The translations under genes and the position numbers were made by a program. DNA of 64,000 nucleotides from Alteromonas confluentis (lineage in GTDB: Bacteria > Pseudomonadota > Gammaproteobacteria > Enterobacterales > Alteromonadaceae): the NCBI RefSeq assembly GCF_001757105.1, contig NZ_MDHN01000040.1, positions 168,783 to 232,782 on the forward strand, in the 5' to 3' direction. Below, one piece after another: positions 26,636-35,941 of this stretch. The notes beneath the pieces are model-generated. The model worked only from the letters and a program-made list of their open reading frames with translations, made no database searches and was not told where the DNA came from. How positions within the stretch are numbered: the first letter of the stretch is position 1; each line of letters begins with the position of its first letter.

Positions 26636-27727
26636 TTAGGCTACAGCAGAACGTTTATTCTGACGCAATGGTAACACAGTTATCAGTTTATCTCTGGTTT
26701 GTGTGATCAGATTGTCCGTGGTTTCCCAGTCAATACAGCCATCGGTAATAGATACGCCGTAGTCCAGTTCATCAACGGGTACGCCGTCACCTTTCTGGTT
26801 ACCGGCATTGATGTGGCTTTCAAGCATAATGCCAATGATAGACTGGTTACCTTCTAGGATTTGATTTACAACATTTTGCGCCACCAGCGGCTGACGACGA
26901 TAATCTTTGCTTGAGTTAGCATGACTACAATCAACCATCAAACCTGCTGTCAAACCGGCTTTTTCTAAATCAACTTCACAGTCAGAAACACAAACCGAAT
27001 CGTAGTTTGGTTGCTTACCACCGCGCAGGATAATGTGACCGTCAGGGTTACCGCTTGTTGAAATAACGGCGACTTGCCCTTGCTTATTGATACCCATGAA
27101 GTTGTGGCCAGAGGCCGCAGACTTCAGCGCATTCACCGCGATATCGAGGCTTCCGTCAGTCCCGTTTTTGAAGCCAACAGGCATAGACAGTCCAGACGCC
27201 ATTTCGCGGTGCGTCTGTGACTCTGAAGTCCGTGCACCAATGGCACTCCAACTGAATAACTCAGCCAAGTATTGCGGGCTAATTGGATCTAGCGCTTCCG
27301 TTGCCACAGGGATTTCCAATTCAGCTAACCAGATCAATAATTCGCGGGCTTTACGCAGACCGGTTTCAATATCGAAGGTGCCATCGAGGTGCGGATCGTT
27401 GATTAGCCCTTTCCAGCCTGTTGTCGTACGCGGCTTTTCGAAATACACACGCATAACAATAAACAGTGTATCTTTACAGGATTCATGGAGCTCTTTAAGA
27501 CGCAGTGCATAATCTTTTGCGGCATCGATATCGTGAATAGAGCAAGGGCCACAAATCACCAGTAAACGGTGGTCGCGACCATGAATGATGTCAGAAATTA
27601 TTTTTCTGGATTCAGAGATAGCCGACAGGGCGGTTTCTGAAACCGGCAGTTCTTTGGCTAAATCATCAGGCGTAATTAGCACTTGTTCTGCACTAACGTG
27701 AACGTTATTTACGTTGTCCTTTATCAT
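26636..27727 (-). CDS. aroF: 3-deoxy-7-phosphoheptulonate synthase (DAHP synthase, class I)
   Basis: This enzyme joins phosphoenolpyruvate and erythrose 4-phosphate in the first step of the shikimate pathway. Family motifs are [12 protein letters not shown] (metal Cys), [40 protein letters not shown] and [12 protein letters not shown]. The operon with tyrA points to the Tyr-sensitive isozyme AroF, though the allosteric type is inferred. I chose ATG 27727 (363 residues); an in-frame ATG at 27802 would add 25 residues unlike the family. A TyrR box lies about 92 bp upstream. Confidence 0.94.
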   Translation of the reverse strand: MIKDNVNNVHVSAEQVLITPDDLAKELPVSETALSAISESRKIISDIIHGRDHRLLVICGPCSIHDIDAAKDYALRLKELHESCKDTLFIVMRVYFEKPRTTTGWKGLINDPHLDGTFDIETGLRKARELLIWLAELEIPVATEALDPISPQYLAELFSWSAIGARTSESQTHREMASGLSMPVGFKNGTDGSLDIAVNALKSAASGHNFMGINKQGQVAVISTSGNPDGHIILRGGKQPNYDSVCVSDCEVDLEKAGLTAGLMVDCSHANSSKDYRRQPLVAQNVVNQILEGNQSIIGIMLESHINAGNQKGDGVPVDELDYGVSITDGCIDWETTDNLITQTRDKLITVLPLRQNKRSAVA

Positions 27728-27782
27728 GAGACTCTCTTTACTTGGATAGGTTACTGACCAAATTGCTTCTTGGCCCTTCGTG

Positions 27783-27798
27783 GTTGCAAACGTGCAAC
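27783..27798. promoter_or_regulatory. Short palindrome in the aroF leader
   Basis: GTTGCA-AACG-TGCAAC is a perfect 6-bp-arm inverted repeat between the TyrR box and the aroF ATG, overlapping the first codons of the in-frame upstream extension. It could be an operator or a leader RNA hairpin. No T-run follows. Confidence 0.35.
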
Positions 27799-27818
27799 TC
27801 ATGTTTTTATTATGTTAA

Positions 27819-27850
27819 CTCAAGGTGTAAATTAAAATTTACACCTTGAG
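27819..27850. promoter_or_regulatory. TyrR box upstream of aroF-tyrA
   Basis: TGTAAA-N6-TTTACA (27826-27843) is a perfect match to the strong TyrR consensus. It is embedded in a fully symmetric 32-bp palindrome with flanking CTCAAGG and CCTTGAG. A second perfect inverted repeat, TTTATCAA/TTGATAAA, lies at 27881-27899 and overlaps a possible -35 (TTGATA, minus strand). Placement downstream of that promoter fits repression of aroF-tyrA by TyrR with tyrosine. tyrR itself is not in the window. Confidence 0.88.
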
Positions 27851-27962
27851 CTAGTATTTATTACTTAGGCTCGTTGACTTTTTATCAATTTTTGATAAAG
27901 GCCGCAACCGTGACAATAGACTTTTTTGACTAAAGTCTGAAGGATTGGTTCATCACGGTTTG

Positions 27963-28469
27963 TTACCGCCTACCAACTATTTCGCCGTCTTTGATTACAC
28001 CATCGTCCGCAATCACGGCTCCTGGTAAAATAGTCACTCCATTCCCAATAGTTACGCGGTTACCAATGATAACAGGACTCGCCTTTTGCCAACCCTGCAA
28101 GCGCGCTTGCGGCGATTTATGATGTTCGACACTCGTAATGACAACCCCATCACCTATTATAGTGTCTACGCCTATTTTTACTGATGCACCATCCAGAATG
28201 GTTAAAAATTCACCAGCGGTAAAGATGCCATCACTTTTAATTTGAAAGCCGTAGTCACTGGCAAAGTGGCTTCCAATTACCGCCTCAACATTGGGAAGCA
28301 ATGCGCGCTGCAACAGCTTACGCCGTTCGCCTTGAGCCTGATTAAATTGTTGGCACTGTCGTTTTATCTCCCTACGAAAGCTCGCCAAGACTTTACTGTT
28401 GGTCTGATACCATTGCCCCGTTGTCATCAGTTGCCAATTCTCGTCGTTAAAAAGTGCGTTGTCTGACAT
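27963..28469 (-). CDS. Maltose/sugar O-acetyltransferase-like hexapeptide protein
   Basis: A 168-residue left-handed beta-helix protein of the LacA/NodL/Maa group, which acetylates sugars or oligosaccharides from acetyl-CoA. The N-terminal helical part (NWQLMTTGQWYQTNSKVL) resembles the maltose acetyltransferase N-terminal domain. The hexapeptide region (about 70-168) carries VEHHKSP with the likely catalytic His and VIIGNRVTIGNGVTILPGAVI. It ends early, without the usual tail after the last coil. A perfect AGGAGG precedes ATG 28469. It is a single gene between aroF and the TonB receptor; substrate unknown. Confidence 0.82.
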   Translation of the reverse strand: MSDNALFNDENWQLMTTGQWYQTNSKVLASFRREIKRQCQQFNQAQGERRKLLQRALLPNVEAVIGSHFASDYGFQIKSDGIFTAGEFLTILDGASVKIGVDTIIGDGVVITSVEHHKSPQARLQGWQKASPVIIGNRVTIGNGVTILPGAVIADDGVIKDGEIVGRR

Positions 28470-28592
28470 AACTATCCTCCTGCACCAGATAAACATAATT
28501 GTATCACTCCCCTTAACGAGAACATGACAAATGTCACCTTCAGGTTGTGATGGTTGTGACTAAACAAGGCTAAACCGCATTCGCTCAAAAAA

Positions 28593-28617
28593 AATGCCCG
28601 CTCTAAAAGCGGGCATT
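28593..28617 (-). terminator. Terminator of the TonB receptor gene
   Basis: A perfect 10-bp stem AATGCCCGCT/AGCGGGCATT with a 5-nt loop. On the minus strand it is followed by eight T residues, 20 bp after the receptor stop. Confidence 0.9.
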
Positions 28618-28637
28618 CATAGGAGGTTCAGAACAAA

Positions 28638-30770
28638 TTAATAGTCCCAGCTTACCGTCAAGCTGTAGTTAGTCGGTGAGCCGTAGAACGCCTGTTCCGT
28701 GCGCACTGAGCTGAGGTATTTTTCATCCGTAATGTTATCCATATTCAGGCTGAACGATAAGTTATCATTGAAGCTGTAGGTAACATAGCCGCCGAGAACA
28801 GCATAAGCATCCTGCGTAATTCGGCCATAGCCTGATGTGAAGTAAGTTTCACTCTGATAACGGGCTGAAAGGCCCATGTTCAGTTTTTCGTTCCACGCTG
28901 GCGCATAGTCGGCAAGCAGTTTAAACGTGCGTCGAGGAATGAAGGTGCGGGCTTCATCGCCGTTTTCTTCATCCATGCTCAGTACGGTCAAACCACCCTG
29001 AACAGACAATTCATCGGTGATGGCGCCAGACAGCTCAATTTCAAACCCGTTAGAATCGACAGACACACCACGATAGAGGGCATAATTGAACTCATCAGAA
29101 TAATCGTCATCATCAACGCCGTCGCCATCGTCGTAACCGAGGAACTCATACAGGTTTTCTTGTTCCGTTCTGAACAACGCAACAGTCAGCAAGAAGTTGT
29201 TGGCAAACTCTTTCTTAACGCCCATTTCATAACTGCGGCCCTCTGCAGAACCCAGTGGTTGCAAGTCTTCATTCAGGTAATACTGTGGCTGATAGATATC
29301 GCTGTAACTACCGTAAACATTCAAGCCTTCCAATACTTCCCAGGTAAAACCAATGTATGGACTACTGCCGTCTTCGGAAGTCGACGTTGACGCGCCCCAA
29401 GACTCACCTTCGTTTTCATAGTCGACAAAACTCACGCCAAGTACCAAATCAAGCGCATCGGTAACCGCGAGCTGTACTGAACCGTAAAAACGGTTTAATG
29501 AAATGTCGGTATAACCCGCTTGATAAGGCGCCGCCCATTCAGGCAATGCGACTTCAGTGCCAGTCCAACCAGGTAACGCTGGCATAACATCAAAACCGCT
29601 CAGTGCACCGTAATCCATGTCACTGGTTTCTGCGTCGGCCACGCTAATACCCACATTAAAGGTATGTTCTCGGCCCCAGGCTTCAAACGCACCTTGTAGG
29701 TTGTTGTCCCAGATTAACGTTTTGTCTTCAGCATCATATTTACCTGGATAACCCAGCATGCCCAAACCCGTTTCAGCGTCTAAGCCGGTGTTGGAATAGG
29801 TGTAAAATAACGCAGAGTGATCTTCATAGCGGATGTGATTCAGTTTAGACGTGTATTGCAGATTGTCGTTGATAAACCAGTTTAGCTCGGCAAACGCGGT
29901 TTTATTCAATGTATCCCAATAGGTCCAGTCCATCGCCGTTGTGGTAGAACGGTCGAAATCAACCTGGGTGCCATCTGAATAGATTAATGGCACTGCCCCC
30001 CATGTCACACCGTCACTGTTGTTATCCTGGTGCGAGTAGCCAAACATTATCGTGACGTCATCACTGAGCTGCCCGTCAATGATACCGTAAAATACACTGC
30101 GTTCATTTTCGTACAGGTTCAGCCAGCTTTCTTTGTCCTGATGCGCAACGACGACACGGGCCGCCCAGCTACCAGAGTCTGTCAATGGTGTGGAAACATC
30201 AGCCACAGTCCGCATGTTTGCCCAGCGTCCCAGTGTAAAATCGACACTGGCTTCGGTTTCGTTACCAGGGCGTTTGCGCACATAATTGACGGTACCGGAT
30301 GGGTTTCCCAGACCGGTGATGAGGCCATTTGAGCCACGGATAAATTCCACTTTTTCATAAATAGCGGTGTCTAAGTCGCCGACAAAAATATCACCAAAGG
30401 GAATACCTGAACCGTCGATATGCATACTGGTGATGTCAAAACCGCGAGCATTGAAGTAAGTACGGTCGGTTTCTGACTGGTCTACGTTAATACCGGTCAC
30501 CTGCTTGAACAGACTATTGATATCACTTAAACGGTAATCTTCAATCAGCTCGGATTCCAGAATCGACAATGACTGAGGGGTATCAAAACTATCCAGGCCC
30601 AGCCCTGTTGCACCTGAACTGATACGCTGGACGCGACTTTCAACGATTCGGATAACTTCAATATTATCTTCATCCGCTGCTACTTCGCTGTTATCTACCG
30701 CTGCACTTTGCGCCTGTACTGCCATCGCCAACATAATAGGTGAAAGCGCAAATACTTGCTTTTTAGTCAT
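28638..30770 (-). CDS. TonB-dependent siderophore receptor
   Basis: A 710-residue outer-membrane transporter. The signal peptide covers about 1-23 (ending VQAQSA). The plug domain (about 50-165) has FDTPQSLSILESELI, the GLGNPSGTVNYVRKRP motif and a TonB box region near IEVIRIVES. The beta barrel follows to a terminal aromatic residue (SWDY). The plug motifs are of the ferric-siderophore class (FhuE/FpvA group) and there is no N-terminal signalling domain. A perfect Fur box upstream supports iron-repressed expression. The ligand cannot be named; a hydroxamate-type siderophore is a guess. No siderophore synthesis or ABC uptake genes are adjacent. Confidence 0.92.
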   Translation of the reverse strand: MTKKQVFALSPIMLAMAVQAQSAAVDNSEVAADEDNIEVIRIVESRVQRISSGATGLGLDSFDTPQSLSILESELIEDYRLSDINSLFKQVTGINVDQSETDRTYFNARGFDITSMHIDGSGIPFGDIFVGDLDTAIYEKVEFIRGSNGLITGLGNPSGTVNYVRKRPGNETEASVDFTLGRWANMRTVADVSTPLTDSGSWAARVVVAHQDKESWLNLYENERSVFYGIIDGQLSDDVTIMFGYSHQDNNSDGVTWGAVPLIYSDGTQVDFDRSTTTAMDWTYWDTLNKTAFAELNWFINDNLQYTSKLNHIRYEDHSALFYTYSNTGLDAETGLGMLGYPGKYDAEDKTLIWDNNLQGAFEAWGREHTFNVGISVADAETSDMDYGALSGFDVMPALPGWTGTEVALPEWAAPYQAGYTDISLNRFYGSVQLAVTDALDLVLGVSFVDYENEGESWGASTSTSEDGSSPYIGFTWEVLEGLNVYGSYSDIYQPQYYLNEDLQPLGSAEGRSYEMGVKKEFANNFLLTVALFRTEQENLYEFLGYDDGDGVDDDDYSDEFNYALYRGVSVDSNGFEIELSGAITDELSVQGGLTVLSMDEENGDEARTFIPRRTFKLLADYAPAWNEKLNMGLSARYQSETYFTSGYGRITQDAYAVLGGYVTYSFNDNLSFSLNMDNITDEKYLSSVRTEQAFYGSPTNYSLTVSWDY

Positions 30771-30837
30771 TGTGAAACCTGCTCTTAACCAATTTTAAAA
30801 TTCGAACGGCATTATAGAGAGGTTAGAAAGAATTTCA

Positions 30838-30856
30838 AATGATAATTATTATCATT
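30838..30856. promoter_or_regulatory. Fur box
   Basis: AATGATAAT-T-ATTATCATT is a perfect 19-bp palindrome very close to the GATAATGATAATCATTATC Fur consensus. It lies 68 bp upstream of the TonB receptor ATG, where it would block the promoter when iron is plentiful. Confidence 0.9.
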
Positions 30857-30892
30857 AGTATTAGATGATCATAATTTACTAGAAGATACAAA

Positions 30893-30915
30893 AAAGCCCG
30901 CTTAAAGCGGGCTTT
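30893..30915 (-). terminator. Terminator of the rpsP-rplS operon
   Basis: Perfect stem AAAGCCCGCT/AGCGGGCTTT with loop TAA, 35 bp after the rplS stop. Six T residues follow on the minus strand, and five on the plus. Confidence 0.9.
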
Positions 30916-30949
30916 TTCAAAGTTAACAGTAACGCAAGGATTAGTAATC

Positions 30950-31309
30950 TTAGTTAAGCTTCTCTTTGATACGTGCAGATTTACCTGAACGCTCACGCAG
31001 ATAGTAAAGCTTAGCACGACGAACTGCACCACGACGTTTCACTTCAATAGAAGAAACCGCCGGGCTGTGTGTTTGGAACACACGCTCTACGCCTTCGCCG
31101 CTTGAAATTTTACGTACGGTAAAAGACGAGTGAAGACCACGGTTACGCTTAGCGATAACAACACCTTCGTACGCCTGAAGACGCTCTTTGTCACCTTCAG
31201 TTACGCGAACTTTTACGATTACTGTGTCACCTGGACCAAACGCAGGAACATCAGATTTGAGCTGTGCTTGCTCAATTTTTTTGATGATATCTTGACTGAC
31301 TTTGCTCAT
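30950..31309 (-). CDS. rplS: 50S ribosomal protein L19
   Basis: L19 sits at the 30S-50S interface. Family motifs are visible: [37 protein letters not shown], and [34 protein letters not shown] chose the second of two adjacent ATG codons, because GAGG is then 7 nt upstream; the product is 119 residues. It is the last gene of rpsP-rimM-trmD-rplS. Confidence 0.98.
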   Translation of the reverse strand: MSKVSQDIIKKIEQAQLKSDVPAFGPGDTVIVKVRVTEGDKERLQAYEGVVIAKRNRGLHSSFTVRKISSGEGVERVFQTHSPAVSSIEVKRRGAVRRAKLYYLRERSGKSARIKEKLN

Positions 31310-31327
31310 CATATCCTCTCGTCCTAG

Positions 31328-32089
31328 TTAACTGTCATCTTGCTGCAACTGCGACTTGAATACTTCAAGAAGACGCTGCTGCTCCTCAGTCAGAGCTAGG
31401 TTGTTTAATAACTCAGGGCGACGCTGCCAGGTTCTACCCAGCGATTGCATTTGTCGCCACTGTCTGATTTTTTCGTGATCGCCACTTAGCAACACAGGAG
31501 GAACCGCTTTACCGTCGAGTACTTCAGGCCGCGTATAATGCGGACAATCCAGTAACCCGTCGGTGAAAGAATCTTCGATAGCAGACGCCTGATGACCGAG
31601 CACACCCGGAACCATTCTGGCTACCGCATCCATGAGCACAAGCGCTGGCAGTTCGCCGCCGCTTAACACGTAATCCCCTACTGACCATTCTTCGTCAACA
31701 TGGGCCTCAATGACGCGCTCATCGATTCCTTCATAACGTCCGCAGATAAAAATCATGCGGTCGTTATTGGCAAGGCGTTTAACCCCTGCCTGATCCAGCT
31801 TTTTACCCTGTGGTGATAAGTAAATCACCTTTGCATGTTTACCGCCGGCCTGTTTAGCCGCGGCTATGGCGTCAGTTAAAGGCTTCACCATCATCAGCAT
31901 GCCGGGACCACCGCCGTAAGGGCGATCATCTACCGTACGATGACGATCGTGCGTGAAATCACGTGGGTTAAACATCTCGACATCCAGAATGCCTGACTTA
32001 ACAGCTCGCCCTACCACGCCTTGTTGCATGAAGGGAGCGAACATATCAGGAAACAAACTGATAACGCCGAACCATTTCTCCGCAGTCAC
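31328..32089 (-). CDS. trmD: tRNA (guanine-N1)-methyltransferase TrmD
   Basis: TrmD methylates G37 of tRNAs with CCN, CUN and CGG codons, preventing frameshifts. It is a SPOUT knot enzyme: [27 protein letters not shown] (about 40-66), the knot region [13 protein letters not shown] and [13 protein letters not shown], and the [27 protein letters not shown] signature. The length of 253 is typical. Its start overlaps the rimM stop by one base. Confidence 0.98.
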   Translation of the reverse strand: MTAEKWFGVISLFPDMFAPFMQQGVVGRAVKSGILDVEMFNPRDFTHDRHRTVDDRPYGGGPGMLMMVKPLTDAIAAAKQAGGKHAKVIYLSPQGKKLDQAGVKRLANNDRMIFICGRYEGIDERVIEAHVDEEWSVGDYVLSGGELPALVLMDAVARMVPGVLGHQASAIEDSFTDGLLDCPHYTRPEVLDGKAVPPVLLSGDHEKIRQWRQMQSLGRTWQRRPELLNNLALTEEQQRLLEVFKSQLQQDDS

Positions 32090-32610
32090 TAGAACCCCGG
32101 ATCCCAGTCTACCGTAATCACACTTTCAACCTTATTGACCGATTTGATGACGGAATCCATCACAAACGGCAATAATCTTTCTTTCTGACCAAATGCGTCG
32201 TTCACCTTAGCGCGGACCTGCAAAACGTCATTTGCGCCGGTGTTAAACACATCTTTCACCACACCCAGATTGTAACCTTGCGTAGTTACCACCTGCATGC
32301 CGGTGAGCTCCCGCCAGTAAAATTCACCTTCATCTAATTCAGGTAACTGGTTTTCGTTAATCGCAATGTCGAGATTCTTGATACGCTCAGCGTCGTCACG
32401 ACTCTCTACACCTACAATTTTCGCTACCAGACTTTTACCGTGAGGTCGCCACTGGTCAATTTGATATTCTTTACCATCACTGAGTTGCCACGGTGAGTAG
32501 TCAAAAATACCCTCTGGCACATCAGTAAAGCTGTTGATCTTGACCCAACCTTTCACACCGTACGGCGCACCGATTTTGCCAACAATCACTTTGTCAGACG
32601 CTTGACTCAT
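32089..32610 (-). CDS. rimM: Ribosome maturation factor RimM
   Basis: RimM aids 30S head assembly and binds S19. The N-terminal RimM domain ([29 protein letters not shown], about 8-36) and C-terminal PRC barrel ([34 protein letters not shown], about 97-130) are both seen. The length of 173 is typical. It is encoded between rpsP and trmD. Confidence 0.98.
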   Translation of the reverse strand: MSQASDKVIVGKIGAPYGVKGWVKINSFTDVPEGIFDYSPWQLSDGKEYQIDQWRPHGKSLVAKIVGVESRDDAERIKNLDIAINENQLPELDEGEFYWRELTGMQVVTTQGYNLGVVKDVFNTGANDVLQVRAKVNDAFGQKERLLPFVMDSVIKSVNKVESVITVDWDPGF

Positions 32611-32636
32611 CTCTACCTACCAGAATTAAGCACAGC

Positions 32637-32888
32637 TTACGCTGCAGCTTTTTTAGCTTCTTTTACCAAGCTGTTAACGCGCTCAGATAAGCTAGCGCCA
32701 ACACCAACCCAGTACTCTACACGTTCCAGGTCTAAACGCAGACGTTCTGCTTGACCTTGTGCAGTTGGGTTAAAGAAACCGATGTTTTCAATGAAACGAC
32801 CGTTTCTTGCGCGGCTGCTGTCAGCCACAACCACTTGATAAAATGGACGCTTTTTCGCGCCACCACGCTGTAAACGAATAGTAACCAT
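32637..32888 (-). CDS. rpsP: 30S ribosomal protein S16
   Basis: The 83-residue S16 opens with [38 protein letters not shown] sequence, here [23 protein letters not shown]. It is the first gene of the operon, with a ribosomal-type promoter 87 bp upstream. In E. coli ffh lies upstream of rpsP; here the two are separated by about 17 kb. Confidence 0.98.
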   Translation of the reverse strand: MVTIRLQRGGAKKRPFYQVVVADSSRARNGRFIENIGFFNPTAQGQAERLRLDLERVEYWVGVGASLSERVNSLVKEAKKAAA

Positions 32889-32974
32889 AGTTGCCTCAAA
32901 CTCGTTGTAGCGTTACCGTTAACTTACCCCTTGAAAAACACAGGAAAATCCAGTGCCAGCAAGAAGGCCGCGGA

Positions 32975-33002
32975 ATTATACGGATATGGGAGGGAAATGC
33001 AA
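32975..33002 (-). promoter_or_regulatory. Promoter of the rpsP operon
   Basis: On the minus strand TTGCAT and a consensus TATAAT are 16 bp apart, followed by TCCGCGGCC, a GC-rich discriminator as expected for growth-rate and stringent control. The start near 32968 leaves an 80-nt leader. Confidence 0.7.
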
Positions 33003-33060
33003 GTTTAGTGAAGAAAAAAGCGCCGTTATCTGACCCTTTAAATACGGATTACCCTGCGGT

Positions 33061-33933
33061 TCAAAGTGTTTTATGAATAACCGAGTACGGCAAACTCCAA
33101 ACATGCAGCATATAAAGCAGCATTGTATCCACAGAGATGTGTTCAGTAGCAGTAAGTTTATCACGTAAAATCGGCTTCAAAAGGTTTATCAACAGTGCCA
33201 TGCCGTCGGTATTGTCGCGTTCGGCAAACTGCTCACCATGCAGCGTGATCTGTGTTTTCAGTTCTTCATTTTGAATGAGCTCAGGCGCCCGCAGAAACAC
33301 TTCAGTGAGCAGCAACAAGGGAAATCGGCTTTGAGTGAGATGAGCTAGTGATGCCTCATCTTTTATTTTATCAGTATCGATATCGTTAAACAGGGTTTCG
33401 GCAACGTGGAACAGCGCCTGTTTCTGGTCATCGGTGAATTTACTGATGTCAGCATTACCGAGTGCGCAAACCTGTCCATTTACACACTGCATGTGCTGCT
33501 TCAACAGTGAGAGCGGTGCAAATAAAGGAGAAGCTGTGGCCTGTGCGGCCACATCCGGCGCTTCCACGGGCAACATGGCTGCAATGGCTGATATTATTTC
33601 TAATTGTTCATTTAATAAGGTGTGTGAGCACGGTTTCGTATACCAGCCATGGACAACTTGACTGCCTTGTAACACCAAGTTTTCATCAGCTTGACCAGAC
33701 AATATAAACCGCGCAATACAGGGTGATATTTCACTAATCTGCTGTAAAAACTGAACGCCATTCATCCCTGGCATAATAGCGTCTGAGAAAATCACATCCG
33801 GTTGAATGTCCTGCAGCGCATCGAGGGCTTTTTGTGGTCCGTCTGCAATGCTTATTTTCCAACCTGAACGGTAGAGGGCGCGCCGAATACCATTTAGGAT
33901 CATGGGTTCATCATCAACAAATAAGATCTTCAC
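33061..33933 (-). CDS. Response regulator with uncharacterised C-terminal domain
   Basis: A canonical receiver domain (about 1-120) has ILFVDDEP, the phosphoacceptor Asp in DVIFSDAIMPGMNG, and Lys in WYTKPC. The C-terminal part (about 125-290) is helical and acidic and I do not recognise it; it vaguely recalls HDOD-type output. I chose GTG 33933, which has AGGA 7 nt upstream and begins exactly at the receiver fold; an ATG at 33945 has no ribosome site. The start overlaps the MHYT kinase gene by 20 bp, so the two are coupled and probably form a pair. Confidence 0.8.
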   Translation of the reverse strand: MKILFVDDEPMILNGIRRALYRSGWKISIADGPQKALDALQDIQPDVIFSDAIMPGMNGVQFLQQISEISPCIARFILSGQADENLVLQGSQVVHGWYTKPCSHTLLNEQLEIISAIAAMLPVEAPDVAAQATASPLFAPLSLLKQHMQCVNGQVCALGNADISKFTDDQKQALFHVAETLFNDIDTDKIKDEASLAHLTQSRFPLLLLTEVFLRAPELIQNEELKTQITLHGEQFAERDNTDGMALLINLLKPILRDKLTATEHISVDTMLLYMLHVWSLPYSVIHKTL

Positions 33934-35941
33934 GACTTTCCTCATTTTCGCTGTGGAAATTCCCCTGCTCTACCGGCAGTACAATGTTAAATGTCGTGCC
34001 GTGCCCCGGTTCACTGTTTACCGTAATACTGCCATGATGCTTTTCGATGATAATGGCATACGCTAAAGACAAACCTTGCCCAGTGCCTTTGCCTGGCGGC
34101 TTAGTGGTGAAGAAGGGTTCAAAAATGCGGTTGCTGATTTCCCGACTCATTCCTACGCCATTGTCGGCAATGGTGATAGTGACTTCGTCTTCGCGGCAAA
34201 ACACGCTGATAGTAATATGCCCTTTTGCGGCGGAATCGCGGCCATACCTTTCTTCCACCGCGTGTGCTGCGTTAACAATAAAATTAAGTACAACCTGATT
34301 CACTTCATCACGACTACACGTAACCAATGGTAGATCTTCGTCAAACTCCGCGCTCAGGTCTGCCACATACCGCCATTCACTGCGTGCCACAGTGATAGTG
34401 GCATTGATGGCTTCTTTGAGGTCGACTTTGGTCATAGAGTCGTCGCCACTGTGGGAAAAAGACTTCATTGCACTAACGATTTTCGCAATGCGTTTTAAGC
34501 CCTCGGAAGATTGCTCAACTGCAACTGGAATTTCTTCGATAAAGAAGTCGATGTCTTCATCTTCGACAAGTATGGCAAGTTCGTTTTTCAACAGCGCCTC
34601 TTGTTCACTGTTGGCGGCCTGTAAAAACTCCCGCGTTTTACCCACAACAGCAAGGCAAGATGCTGTGGCGCCTTGTAAAAATGACATGTTGTCGGACACA
34701 TACTGGGTTGGCGTGTTAATTTCGTGGGCAATACCTGCAGCGAGCTGGCCAATGGATTCCATTTTTTGTGCCTGCCGAAGCTGATCTTCCAACGCGAGGC
34801 GCTGACTCACATCCCGAATTACCACATTATATAAGTGGGCATTTTCTGCTACCGCTGTCATTGGCGAATAATTCACTTCACAAGACAACATACTATCGTC
34901 TGCACACCGCCCTTCTAGTTGCGTGACTTTATCTTCGCTTTCAACATCCTCAGTTAGCCACGTTAAATTAAAGCCGGGTAAGATTTTGTTAATGTCAGCA
35001 TGCCTGAGTTCATTCTGTTTTGTGTATCCGAACATCGTCAGGCCAGCATGATTAACCATACTGATACGGCCATTTTTGTTAATTATCATTAGCCCATCTG
35101 CGAGATGTTCAACAATGTCTTTTTCCCGCGCAGCACTGACCCTTGCAACAAGTTCAGCCGCCTGAAGCCGTTTATCAACAATAGAACCTAGCAAGGTAGT
35201 AGCAAAAATCACGAACACTAAGCCTGTGATGGTAAGCGCGAGTATTGCCGAACCGCTGTGATCTTCGTGATGCAACACCTCAACACCGGTGGCAACATAA
35301 AAGTGAACCGCAGACATGGCGACATAATGCATACCGGCAATTGCCATACCCATCACCACGGCACAGGCAATCAATCCAGGTTGGCCGATGACATTATTTT
35401 TTTGTACATACACCAACATAAAAATAGCAATTAAAGCTAACAGGTATGCACAACCAATCGACGTGATAAACAGCCAAAGGGTGTAAACCATAAGTGCCTG
35501 CGTCTTCATCGCTTCCATGCCAATGTAATGCATCGCACCAATGCCCAGCGCCAAAGCCAGTGCGCTAGCATGTATATCCAACGCAGAAAAACGCTGCGAC
35601 GCCAAAATTCGCGCGGCGAAGTAGGCCCCACATATTGGCGGCAAGATCGACAAGACGGTAAGTACAACATTAAAAGACATGCTAATTGGCAGCATAAACG
35701 CCAGCATGCCGGTAAAATGCATGGCCCATACACCTAAACCAAAGGCAACGCTTCCAAACCATTTCCACAACCTGTTAGCTTCAGCCTGACGGGTCTGCCA
35801 TACACGTTTAAACACTACGATTAACGAGTAAGCCGCTAAGGTAGAGACAAGTAAAGAAAGGAATAATATGAAAGGATTGTAGCTCGCTGTTACTTCAGTA
35901 AAGTAAGCAGTATCAGGTACGGTAAAACGCCAGAAATCCAT
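33914..35941 (-). CDS. MHYT-domain sensor histidine kinase
   Basis: A 675-residue kinase. The N-terminal membrane MHYT domain (about 15-220, seven helices) repeats its signature as [22 protein letters not shown] and [11 protein letters not shown]; these Met/His motifs are proposed to bind copper and sense O2, CO or NO. A PAS domain (about 275-385) follows, then HisKA with phosphoacceptor His406 in [13 protein letters not shown] and a GHKL ATPase ([40 protein letters not shown]). It has a one-base TAATG overlap with the upstream regulator and overlaps the next regulator, so all three are one operon. Confidence 0.92.
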   Translation of the reverse strand: MDFWRFTVPDTAYFTEVTASYNPFILFLSLLVSTLAAYSLIVVFKRVWQTRQAEANRLWKWFGSVAFGLGVWAMHFTGMLAFMLPISMSFNVVLTVLSILPPICGAYFAARILASQRFSALDIHASALALALGIGAMHYIGMEAMKTQALMVYTLWLFITSIGCAYLLALIAIFMLVYVQKNNVIGQPGLIACAVVMGMAIAGMHYVAMSAVHFYVATGVEVLHHEDHSGSAILALTITGLVFVIFATTLLGSIVDKRLQAAELVARVSAAREKDIVEHLADGLMIINKNGRISMVNHAGLTMFGYTKQNELRHADINKILPGFNLTWLTEDVESEDKVTQLEGRCADDSMLSCEVNYSPMTAVAENAHLYNVVIRDVSQRLALEDQLRQAQKMESIGQLAAGIAHEINTPTQYVSDNMSFLQGATASCLAVVGKTREFLQAANSEQEALLKNELAILVEDEDIDFFIEEIPVAVEQSSEGLKRIAKIVSAMKSFSHSGDDSMTKVDLKEAINATITVARSEWRYVADLSAEFDEDLPLVTCSRDEVNQVVLNFIVNAAHAVEERYGRDSAAKGHITISVFCREDEVTITIADNGVGMSREISNRIFEPFFTTKPPGKGTGQGLSLAYAIIIEKHHGSITVNSEPGHGTTFNIVLPVEQGNFHSENEESREDLIC

